DNA of 39,709 nucleotides from JAIRVZ01 sp031553415. GTDB lineage: Bacteria > Bacteroidota > Bacteroidia > Bacteroidales > Azobacteroidaceae. The stretch covers positions 1 through 39,709 of the forward strand of contig JAVBLO010000078.1 of NCBI GenBank assembly GCA_031553415.1, written 5' to 3'. A program made the position numbers and the translations under genes. Below the pieces are notes generated by a model, which saw only the letters and a list, made by a program, of their open reading frames with translations, was not told the origin of the DNA and did no database searches. Below are positions 28,481 to 35,761 of this stretch, piece after piece (the first letter of the stretch is position 1; every line of letters begins with the position of its first letter).

Positions 28481-28483
28481 TTT

Positions 28484-28578
28484 AGTTAAGAGTTAAGAGT
28501 TAAGAGTTAAGAATTGAAAGTTATAAGATTAATAAGTCAGATAGGCAACTCTTAATTCTTAACTCTTAACTCTTAATT
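28484..28578. repeat. Perfect 23-bp inverted repeat with 7-bp tandem units in the panC leader
   Basis: Bases 28493-28515 and 28554-28576 are exact reverse complements. The left arm has four tandem copies of AGTTAAG (28484-28511), and the right arm has matching copies. It lies 4 bases upstream of the panC ATG on the minus strand. Confidence 0.9.
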
Positions 28579-28596
28579 CAACTCTGAATCACGCTA

Positions 28597-28604
28597 CAAA
28601 AATA
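28597..28604 (-). promoter_or_regulatory. -7 box for panC
   Basis: The minus strand reads TATTTTTG, an exact TAnnTTTG match. Transcription from near 28590 would include the whole heptamer hairpin in the leader. Confidence 0.45.
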
Positions 28605-28679
28605 AGCAATAAATACCATTCTTAAAAAATATTGTTAGTTATTAGCGATTTGGTTTGATTTTTGTGTTTTTTTTTTTAT

Positions 28680-28687
28680 TATCTTTG
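28680..28687 (+). promoter_or_regulatory. -7 box that decides the start of the starch-synthase-like gene
   Basis: TATCTTTG matches TAnnTTTG, with TTTG at 28654-28657 as a possible -33 element 22 bases upstream. It lies inside the longer open frame beginning at 28655, so translation should start at the ATG at 28718. Confidence 0.6.
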
Positions 28688-28717
28688 CAAGGTTTTTTAA
28701 TTTCACTACAATTGTTC

Positions 28718-29536
28718 ATGGACGCAAAACGAATATTATTTATTACTTCAGAAATAACCCCATACCTTCCGGAAACTGAAATTTCTCACATTGGCCGATA
28801 CCTTCCTCAAGGTATTCAGGAAAGAGGGAAAGAAATCCGGACCTTTATGCCTAAATTCGGTAATATAAACGAAAGAAGAAACCAACTACACGAAGTGATA
28901 CGTTTATCAGGGATGAATTTGATTATTGATGATACAGATCACCCGTTGATAATTAAAGTCGCTTCCATACAATCTGCCCGTATGCAAATTTATTTTATCG
29001 ATAACGAAGATTTTTTCCAAAGGAAATATACGGTTAAAGATGATGAGGGTAATGAGTTTGAAGATAATGACGAACGGAGTATTTTCTATGTACGCGGAGT
29101 GATGGAGACGGTGAAAAAATTACGCTGGGTGCCGGATTTAATCCATTGTCACGGATGGATGACAGCATTAGCTCCTTTGTATATTAAGAAGCATTATAAG
29201 GATGACCCTTGTTTTAAAAATTCCAAAATAGTATATTCTGTTTATGATGATGATTTTCAGGATCCTTTCAGGGATGTTTTCCAACACAAGCTTAAATTGG
29301 AAGGAGTGAAAGACAGTCATCTTAAATCGATTAAAGAAAAAACTGATTTCGAAACACTTAGTCGGTTGGCGATCGATTTTTCAGATGGAGTGATACAAGG
29401 TGCTCCTGTAGTGAATGCAAACATAATTGAGTACGTAAAAGAAAAAGAAGGAGTGTCATATCTCCCATATCATGATAAAGATACTTATATGGATGCATTC
29501 AATGCGTTTTATGACAAAATCCTGGAAACTAAATAA
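28718..29536 (+). CDS. Short glycogen/starch synthase-like protein (N-terminal GT5 domain only)
   Basis: I start this at the ATG at 28718 (272 residues, opening MDAKRILFITSEITPY) because a promoter box lies upstream within the open frame. The opening, VIHCHGWMTALAPLYIKK and VYSVYDDDFQ segments match the N-terminal Rossmann half of GT5 starch/glycogen synthases. The protein stops there, without the second GT-B half that holds most of the nucleotide-sugar site. The KxGGL motif expected near the N-terminus is replaced by ETEISHIGRYLP. Catalysis is therefore doubtful. A stand-alone short form in this position is common in Bacteroidales as I recall, so it is probably not a broken gene. Confidence 0.75.
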   Translation: MDAKRILFITSEITPYLPETEISHIGRYLPQGIQERGKEIRTFMPKFGNINERRNQLHEVIRLSGMNLIIDDTDHPLIIKVASIQSARMQIYFIDNEDFFQRKYTVKDDEGNEFEDNDERSIFYVRGVMETVKKLRWVPDLIHCHGWMTALAPLYIKKHYKDDPCFKNSKIVYSVYDDDFQDPFRDVFQHKLKLEGVKDSHLKSIKEKTDFETLSRLAIDFSDGVIQGAPVVNANIIEYVKEKEGVSYLPYHDKDTYMDAFNAFYDKILETK

Positions 29537-29575
29537 TTCATTAAAAGTTCATTAAAAACGTAAGATTAAAACCGG

Positions 29576-30955
29576 ATGAAACTTAAAGCAACAATATACA
29601 GCATTTTCATTGTTTTGGCATTTGTAGCATGTGAGGACGACTTAAGTTCTGTGGGAATAGGAATCCAACCTGATAGTGATAAAATAAATGTCCGTACGGA
29701 TACTATTTCTTTTACTTCATCCACTCAAGTTATGGATTCTATTTATATTAATACCTCTACAGCCTATCTTGGTAGCTTTGATGATCCTACTTATGGTAAT
29801 ATCAGGTATAGCTATTTGTGCAATTTTTATTCAATTCCCGATTCTGTTTTCAAGAGTGATGTGATCGATAATAAAATAGATTCTGTTGTCTTAAGCCTTT
29901 TATATTCCTCATTTGTTGGGGATTCGCTAACTCCTATGCAAGCAACTGTGCGTGAAGTAACAAAACCTCTTGATAAAAATTTCTACAGCAACATCAATCC
30001 GTTAAATTATGTTGATATGAATTCTCCGGCTTGGGCAAAAACTACTTACACTGCACGTAATATGAATGTCTCAGATTCAGCATATACAGCAGGAGATCAC
30101 ACTGTAAAATTCAAACTGCCTAATTCTGTTGGAGAAAAATTTTATAATGAATGGAAAACAAATGGGAATGCAAAATTTGCTGATTTGGACGAATTCTTTA
30201 AATTTTTCCCGGGTGTTTCCATCGAATCTACGTATGGATCTGGCAATATATTGAATATTTACCGGACAATTCTTCAGGTTTATTATGATACACATGTGCA
30301 ACTGAAGAAAAAAGATGGTAGTGATTCTACTGTTGTTGTCAGACCCGATTATGCCATATTTTATTCTACAGAAGAAGTTACTCAGTTAAATAGAATCGAC
30401 AGTAGGGAAGGCGATGCTAAAATGCTTAATGACAAAGAGCACACTTACCTGAAAACACCGGCAGGAGTTATTACTCAATTGGAAATTCCATTGGATTCTA
30501 TTGTAAAAAAAGTGGGAGATGATCGTTTCTTTAATAATGTAAGGTTAGCTTTGACGGCAGAGGACCAAGCTACTTGGGATTATACGTTAAAATTGCCTCC
30601 CACGCTATTGCTCATCAGTAAGGATTCGGTTAAGCCATTCTTTGAAGAAGGCCGCACAGTGGTGAATAGCAGTTATAGTTATGTTGCTACTAAAGCCAAT
30701 TCTTCTGCATATAAATATGATTTTGGGAATATTTCTAACCTGGTTCAAAATTCAATAAAGAAGTGGAACGAACAATACTCTTCACAAGAATTGTGGCCGC
30801 CATTGAAATTATGGGTGATACCTGTTCAAATTCTTACTGATGGATATGGTAATCCTTATAGAACAAATAACTATTTTGAACCTTCAGGCGCTAAACTTCG
30901 AATCGGAACGGAAAATCTGAAACTTTATATCACTACAACGAAAACGAATAAATAG
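29576..30955 (+). CDS. DUF4270 outer-membrane-associated lipoprotein
   Basis: The 459-residue protein has a lipoprotein signal (IVLAFVAC, Cys19) followed by EDDLSSVGIGIQPDSD and the DTISFTSSTQVMDSI and YLGSFDDPTYGN segments characteristic of DUF4270. The body is beta-rich with no enzyme motif. It begins 39 bases after the starch-synthase-like gene and is probably co-transcribed. Its function is unknown. It is the last chromosomal gene before the accessory region. Confidence 0.8.
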   Translation: MKLKATIYSIFIVLAFVACEDDLSSVGIGIQPDSDKINVRTDTISFTSSTQVMDSIYINTSTAYLGSFDDPTYGNIRYSYLCNFYSIPDSVFKSDVIDNKIDSVVLSLLYSSFVGDSLTPMQATVREVTKPLDKNFYSNINPLNYVDMNSPAWAKTTYTARNMNVSDSAYTAGDHTVKFKLPNSVGEKFYNEWKTNGNAKFADLDEFFKFFPGVSIESTYGSGNILNIYRTILQVYYDTHVQLKKKDGSDSTVVVRPDYAIFYSTEEVTQLNRIDSREGDAKMLNDKEHTYLKTPAGVITQLEIPLDSIVKKVGDDRFFNNVRLALTAEDQATWDYTLKLPPTLLLISKDSVKPFFEEGRTVVNSSYSYVATKANSSAYKYDFGNISNLVQNSIKKWNEQYSSQELWPPLKLWVIPVQILTDGYGNPYRTNNYFEPSGAKLRIGTENLKLYITTTKTNK

Positions 30956-30972
30956 TTTTTATTTTATAAAAT

Positions 30973-30980
30973 TATCTTTG
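30973..30980 (+). promoter_or_regulatory. Orphan -7 promoter box
   Basis: TATCTTTG matches TAnnTTTG but has no rightward gene downstream: the next reading frame (ietS) is on the other strand. It may drive a short RNA covering 30987-31100. Confidence 0.35.
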
Positions 30981-30986
30981 GGGGAT

Positions 30987-31100
30987 AAGTTTCTGAATAG
31001 AAGTCTGTAAGCGAGTTTTTTCAGCGGTAGAGGTAACGATTTGGCAACCGTGCGTATTTCTGCGTTTTACGCTGCATTTCCTCAAATAACTCGCTACAAA
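30987..31100 (+). other. Structured intergenic segment at the accessory-region edge
   Basis: AGCGAGTT at 31010-31017 pairs with AACTCGCT at 31088-31095, enclosing a GC-richer segment that includes a GCGT/ACGC hairpin near 31052. No reading frame is present. With the promoter box at 30973 it could be a small RNA, or it could be the relic of an insertion junction. The rest of the gap to 31251 shows only the terminator-like hairpin at 31204. Confidence 0.35.
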
Positions 31101-31203
31101 TCTACATAATTTTTCTCATATCCCATGCGTAATTAAAAATAAATACTCAACCCTGTGGAAAAACTGATATCAATAGGATATTTGATAAATAGAGCAGTCA
31201 TTA

Positions 31204-31231
31204 AAACCTGACTTTAAGATATGGCAGGTTT
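31204..31231 (-). terminator. Weak hairpin terminator after ietS
   Basis: AAACCTG (31204-31210) and CAGGTTT (31225-31231) form a stem about 20 bases after the ietS stop on the minus strand. The stem is followed by a short TT-rich stretch only, so termination efficiency is uncertain. Confidence 0.45.
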
Positions 31232-31251
31232 AAAATTTTCAACAAGGTTAT

Positions 31252-33825
31252 TTAGCTAACAATAGGCTGTCCAATAGTAACAGGAATTGAAATTCTATCT
31301 TTAATTTCTTGATATATTGGCATATCAATACCTTCTGCAACTTCTAAAGACACAATAATAGCATAAGGGATATTGTCTATAAAGCTATTGGCATCTTTAC
31401 TACAATTGACTTTTATACTTATTGAGTCTCCATCGATGAAAGCAGCGGCAGCAGAACCATCAAATATTTCATGTTGTAGAGTACCTCTCTGTACAGCTTT
31501 CCAATCGGTAATTGTTCGGCTCTGTACAAGTTGATTCTTAGATTCAAACCAAAGACGTGAAGTCCGATATCTTTGTGTTGCAGATGAAATAGGAGTAAAC
31601 CAAGCGAGTGTTATAGTTAAACGTCTCTTAATGGTTTGAGATGCTAATGAAGGGGGTAATGGCAAATTGTAAACATGTGCTTCTTCTTCATTTAATTCCC
31701 CAAAACCAATAACTGTAGCACGCTGTTCTGTGCATTCCTTTACCCTATTAATGTCAGGAAAACCGTACCCTATTAATTTCTTTTTTATTTTTTGCAATGA
31801 TATTGTGTCATAATCGTTTAATCTTTTATCAAGTTCTTCGCCAATTTCATCCCAGCTGCATCCATGTACTAACATAGCCTTAATTAATACGGCAATTATA
31901 TCAGAAGGTATATCTATATTATTTTCATTTATAAGCTCATCTAATATTTGATAGCAAAAATGTCCTGAACGAGTAATTAATGCAGTCGCATTACTTGTGC
32001 CTATTTCGTGGATTGTTTTATCGAGTGTATTATCGGGAGCCGCAACCATTAATCCCGGTGATAATTTATAAGGAGATGGCTTAAGAGTAGGAGTTGCTCC
32101 GTATTGGAAATCAAACATTTGCCGCCCTCCATAATATACTAAGTCGGGCTTAATAGCTCTCCTATAACCTCCACCCACAGCAGTATAAGTAGCGGGTAAT
32201 ATAGATGCGTATGGATTCAGTCGTCTTTCATTTGGCAAAAATGTAGCATTATCAATGTGTAAAGCACCAACCGTAATATTGTTAATACTTTCTGCGGGAG
32301 ACATTATTCTACAATTACGAGCATTATTTAATATCTCATGTAGAAAGATTTTCTCTTTTTCTATTGCTCCAAGTGCATTAAAAACAGCTTGCGTTACATT
32401 GAGATGTATTTCATTATAATGATTGCCGGTACTTATAACGAATAAAACTTTATATTCATAACTCAGCCAGTCCAATAATTTACTCCATGGACTTATTGAA
32501 CTATAGAATAATCTATCTCTATCTCCTATAGAAATATTAATTATTTTCACATGGGGAGCAACTGCATCCAATTCACTATCACTATCAAACATTCTTTTAA
32601 CTGCACGGTGAACAGTATCTATCAGAAGGCGGTCATCAGGTACAAATTCATTTCTATTAAAATCATTAGGACGCATTATGGGTCTAACATATAGTGGAGT
32701 AGATAAAGGTTCTTCATTAGTGTTCAAATCTCCTCTTACTATTAACGAACACATTGCTGTCCCATGTTTTCTCTCTTCTACTTGATAATATGCCTCCATA
32801 TTATCAGGGTCATCAATTATCAATCTGTTGTTTAAAACATTATGACGACTCAATGGATATCCATCAAAAATTGCAACAATAGGATTTCCTGTTGGTAGGG
32901 AAAGATTGTTTTCTTCTTGGATATTTTGCAAGTCATTTTGAGAATAGCCATCCTCCATTATGATTTGTCCAGAAGGTTTGAAATACATAATATTTTCGCA
33001 CTTAATCAGCTCCGTATTCCTATTAGACAAAATATTCCTTATTTCATTAGCGGGCAGTTCAGCTAAAATCGCATGGTAACGAATCTCAGGTATATCACAG
33101 GTTGTTATAACCCTTCCCCCTGATTGGGTAATTAAGTTGGCAACCGATAAAAAACTATTATTTCTATGTGTTTGATTTGAACGATACCATAGTTCTATTT
33201 CAAATCTTATAACTCTATTGGGGTCTACTTGTAAATCTTCTTCCCAGAACTCCAAAATTTTTGATTCTTCGAATCTATCTTGAATATTCCATTTGCGGAC
33301 ATTTTTTAACAACTTAAATACATCCTTAAATTTACCTTTACCCCTATGTTCACCTTTTCTACAATCAAAGTTAGGTGTTCTAATCCATAAATTCCATAGT
33401 GATAATAGTTGATTCATTGCAGTTGTATTTGTAAAAACCAAATACAGCCTACCATTCAACATTTTATTTTCGTCTTTTTCTCCAGCTTTGTTGAGAGAAT
33501 AAAACTCGTTATCCGGTATTATATCTTCGATTTCAATTTCACCCAACCATTCAAAACCCTCGATTTTAGATACCGCATTCGCAAAATCTTCCACACTTCC
33601 AATGGTTTCGAAAACTAAAACTTGTTCAGGGTCAATACCCGTTGTGGACTGCTGCACTGCAACTCTTTGGGAATCCAAATTATCAAACAGCTGCTGAAAT
33701 GTAGGAGATAATCGTTGTCCCTGTCTTGTTGAAGATGGGGTAGAGTAATTACCTCTGCCGGGATTTAATTTGCTCCTATTTGCAATTTCTTTACTCGGAA
33801 AGAATAATAATGGTTTTTGTACCAT
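31252..33825 (-). CDS. ietS: Subtilisin-like (S8) serine protease of the IetAS system
   Basis: The 857-residue protein has about 310 residues of unassigned N-terminal sequence before an S8 protease domain. The triad is complete: Asp321 (IFDGYP), His354 (KHGTAM) and Ser611 (GTSNAT). No signal peptide is visible, so it should act inside the cell, unlike most subtilases. The pairing with an AAA+ ATPase gene 4 bases upstream is that of IetAS, first described in plasmid exclusion/toxin-antitoxin behaviour on Agrobacterium Ti plasmids and later shown to protect against phage. I infer the protease is the effector, kept in check or targeted by the ATPase. Confidence 0.85.
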   Translation of the reverse strand: MVQKPLLFFPSKEIANRSKLNPGRGNYSTPSSTRQGQRLSPTFQQLFDNLDSQRVAVQQSTTGIDPEQVLVFETIGSVEDFANAVSKIEGFEWLGEIEIEDIIPDNEFYSLNKAGEKDENKMLNGRLYLVFTNTTAMNQLLSLWNLWIRTPNFDCRKGEHRGKGKFKDVFKLLKNVRKWNIQDRFEESKILEFWEEDLQVDPNRVIRFEIELWYRSNQTHRNNSFLSVANLITQSGGRVITTCDIPEIRYHAILAELPANEIRNILSNRNTELIKCENIMYFKPSGQIIMEDGYSQNDLQNIQEENNLSLPTGNPIVAIFDGYPLSRHNVLNNRLIIDDPDNMEAYYQVEERKHGTAMCSLIVRGDLNTNEEPLSTPLYVRPIMRPNDFNRNEFVPDDRLLIDTVHRAVKRMFDSDSELDAVAPHVKIINISIGDRDRLFYSSISPWSKLLDWLSYEYKVLFVISTGNHYNEIHLNVTQAVFNALGAIEKEKIFLHEILNNARNCRIMSPAESINNITVGALHIDNATFLPNERRLNPYASILPATYTAVGGGYRRAIKPDLVYYGGRQMFDFQYGATPTLKPSPYKLSPGLMVAAPDNTLDKTIHEIGTSNATALITRSGHFCYQILDELINENNIDIPSDIIAVLIKAMLVHGCSWDEIGEELDKRLNDYDTISLQKIKKKLIGYGFPDINRVKECTEQRATVIGFGELNEEEAHVYNLPLPPSLASQTIKRRLTITLAWFTPISSATQRYRTSRLWFESKNQLVQSRTITDWKAVQRGTLQHEIFDGSAAAAFIDGDSISIKVNCSKDANSFIDNIPYAIIVSLEVAEGIDMPIYQEIKDRISIPVTIGQPIVS

Positions 33826-33829
33826 ATCA

Positions 33830-34837
33830 TTAATCTACTATATTATTATTCGTTTCAACTTTTGCGGTTCTATTGCTCCAGTTCTTTAATTCTTCTGTAA
33901 CTATTTCTTTTATATTCATATCAGGTAATGATAAAATATGCTTTCTTAAAATAGACAGCCCAAATTCCTCGATTTCAGAATAATTTGCCCCTAATAACTT
34001 CTTTGCAATTGTTTCACTGGAAAAACCAAAGTCAATATTGTGTTTTTGTTGAAACTTCTCCAGCCATAAAGAAACATTTGCTCGTGTGGGCATTGGAAGA
34101 TTCATTCTTATTTGAAAACGTCTCCAAACCGCCCTATCTAATAATTCAGGGTGATTAGTTGCTCCTATGATTGTAACATGGCTGGGTAAATCATCTATCT
34201 GCAATAACAAAGAACTAACAACCCTTTTTATTTCTCCAGTTTCATGTGTATCCCCTCTCTCTTTTCCTAATGTTTCAAATTCATCAAAAAACAAAACACA
34301 TTTTCTTGAACTGGCAAAATCAATTAGCTTTCTTAGTCTTGATGCTGTTTCGCCTAAATATGCTCCAATTATACTATCATACTTAACAACATATAAAGGC
34401 ATCATTAAGGATTCTGCAATTGCTTCGGCTAAAGAAGTTTTACCATTTCCTGGTGCGCCAATTAGCAGAATGCGATTTCGGGGTTCTAACCCATAAGACC
34501 TCAACAAATCTACTCTATATTGTTCTTGTATGTATTGTTCACATTGAAGTATAATGTTTTTAGGTAATATGAGACTATCCATTCTTTTTTGCGGATGAAT
34601 CTCTGTAACTAAATTTTCTGCTCTAAAATCGTTTTGTATACGATTAATCCCAGTGTTATTTGATTGAGCAAAATCAGAAAAATTCTTTTGTAATTCTGCT
34701 TCCAGTTTGTCTGCAAGAATTGTATGGTTTTTACTTCTTTCTTCTGCGGCAATGGCTTCTGCGACTTTTCTAACCATTGGCTTATTACCAGAAAGAGCAT
34801 ATTTGATAAGGTTCAATAATAAATCAGCTCGTGCCAT
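33830..34837 (-). CDS. ietA: AAA+ ATPase of the IetAS system
   Basis: The 335-residue ATPase has Walker A GAPGNGKT (residues 127-134), Walker B VLFFDE (181-186), the sensor asparagine in GATNHPE (Asn228) and paired arginines WRRF (239-240). This is the classic AAA layout. The N-terminal 100 residues are helical and probably bind the partner or target. It is sandwiched in a tight operon, 6 bases after the Xre regulator and 4 bases before the protease. In the IetAS pair this component is expected to regulate or activate the protease. The DNA looks more AT-rich than the mobilization genes to its right. Confidence 0.85.
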   Translation of the reverse strand: MARADLLLNLIKYALSGNKPMVRKVAEAIAAEERSKNHTILADKLEAELQKNFSDFAQSNNTGINRIQNDFRAENLVTEIHPQKRMDSLILPKNIILQCEQYIQEQYRVDLLRSYGLEPRNRILLIGAPGNGKTSLAEAIAESLMMPLYVVKYDSIIGAYLGETASRLRKLIDFASSRKCVLFFDEFETLGKERGDTHETGEIKRVVSSLLLQIDDLPSHVTIIGATNHPELLDRAVWRRFQIRMNLPMPTRANVSLWLEKFQQKHNIDFGFSSETIAKKLLGANYSEIEEFGLSILRKHILSLPDMNIKEIVTEELKNWSNRTAKVETNNNIVD

Positions 34838-34843
34838 ATTTGT

Positions 34844-35047
34844 TTATTTTGTACGATTGAAAAGTTCTCTAATATCAACATCTAAAACTTGAGCAATTTG
34901 ATAGAAAGTTTCAATAGAAGGCTGATTCTCATTCGTACACCAGCGAGAAACTGTCGCTTCATTTTTACCAAGAGTTTCAGCCAACCACTTATTCGTCTTG
35001 CTTTTTTCAGCTAAGACAATTTTTATTCTATTGATTAGGATGCCCAT
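34844..35047 (-). CDS. Xre-family helix-turn-helix regulator of the ietAS operon
   Basis: From the ATG at 35047 this gives a 67-residue single-domain Cro/CI-type DNA-binding protein. The HTH is visible as KTNKWLAETLGKNEATVSRW, followed by IETFYQIAQVLDVDIRELF. An in-frame TTG at 35074 is unlikely to be used because the -7 box at 35072-35079 overlaps it. As the first gene of the operon and adjacent to its promoter, it probably represses the defence genes, a common arrangement for toxic systems. Confidence 0.82.
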   Translation of the reverse strand: MGILINRIKIVLAEKSKTNKWLAETLGKNEATVSRWCTNENQPSIETFYQIAQVLDVDIRELFNRTK

Positions 35048-35071
35048 AGCATAGAAATTTGATATTTTTTG

Positions 35072-35079
35072 CAAAGATA
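35072..35079 (-). promoter_or_regulatory. -7 box for the regulator-ietA-ietS operon
   Basis: The minus strand reads TATCTTTG, an exact TAnnTTTG match. RNA would begin near 35066 and give a leader of about 18 bases before the regulator ATG at 35047. Confidence 0.6.
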
Positions 35080-35208
35080 GTGATATCTCCTGATAATTCA
35101 GGCTTTAGTTGAACTTTATTTGGCTATGTGATATTAGTATATAGATGGAAACCAGCCAATCCCAAGTCTATTTTCTCTTAGCTCTCGTTCCACAACCTCA
35201 TGACGGTA

Positions 35209-35313
35209 GAAGTTATTCTCGTGCCGTTGGTTATTCCCGTGGGCTTCCGCCTCTCCAAACGGCAGGGAAGCCATGAGCGGGAAATAACCGACATAGGCAC
35301 GGGAAATAACTTC
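35209..35313. repeat. Long GC-rich imperfect palindrome with direct repeats in each arm
   Basis: Five paired blocks build one 105-base hairpin: 35209-35217 with 35305-35313, 35220-35225 with 35296-35301, 35229-35235 with 35283-35289, 35236-35239 with 35278-35281, and 35242-35248 with 35266-35272. Each arm also holds a direct repeat: GTTATTCYCGTG at 35212 and 35230, and CGGGAAATAAC at 35278 and 35300. It lies between the GNAT stop and the defence operon promoter and belongs to no reading frame I believe in. Confidence 0.85.
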
Positions 35314-35341
35314 GGGTACAATCGTACTAATGTCCTAATCC

Positions 35342-35743
35342 CTATTCTGAAAAATAAGTTATTAAATTCTCTACCGATACCGCATAGTTGGAGCCGTCTA
35401 TCGAATGGAATCTTAACTTCTCGGCAAATGCCCTGCTTTTCTCATTGGTAGATTCTATCCCAATATGATTAAAGCCGTATTTTAAGGCTATTTTTGACAG
35501 AAAACGGATGAAATGCGTTCCATACCCTATGCGCTCTTTACTGAACCAAATTCGGGCAATAATTAGGCAATCGGACGGGAATAGGCTTCTTACCCTGCGG
35601 ATACGCAAATATAAATCTACCCGGCTGTTTCTTCGGGTGGTTATGATATTATCAGGCGTTAGATAAACAAGGGATAGTCGGTATTTGAACCGTTTCATCA
35701 GGTAGGTATCTATTTCTTTTCGGATTTCTTCATACTCGTTCAT
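35342..35743 (-). CDS. Small GNAT-like acetyltransferase in the mobilization module
   Basis: The 133-residue protein has a GNAT-type acetyl-CoA loop (KERIGYGTHFIRFLSKIA) followed by the FNHIGIESTNEKSRAFAEKLRF segment, the usual beta5-alpha4 region. The N-terminal half is basic. The substrate is unknown. It starts 18 bases after the relaxase-like gene and is likely translated from the same message. GNAT genes travelling with Bacteroides mobilization genes are seen elsewhere, but their role is not defined to my knowledge. Confidence 0.7.
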   Translation of the reverse strand: MNEYEEIRKEIDTYLMKRFKYRLSLVYLTPDNIITTRRNSRVDLYLRIRRVRSLFPSDCLIIARIWFSKERIGYGTHFIRFLSKIALKYGFNHIGIESTNEKSRAFAEKLRFHSIDGSNYAVSVENLITYFSE

Positions 35744-35761
35744 ATTGTTGATTTTTACGGT

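Noticed and set aside
3399..28578. CRISPR array from the many short repeats
   Set aside because: The repeats are 7-9 bp contiguous units in inverted arms, not 25-40 bp repeats separated by unique spacers, and no cas gene is present.
35209..35313. Integron attC site
   Set aside because: The outer arms (GTTATT/AATAAC) do not fit the attC core consensus GTTRRRY/RYYYAAC, and no integron integrase is visible.
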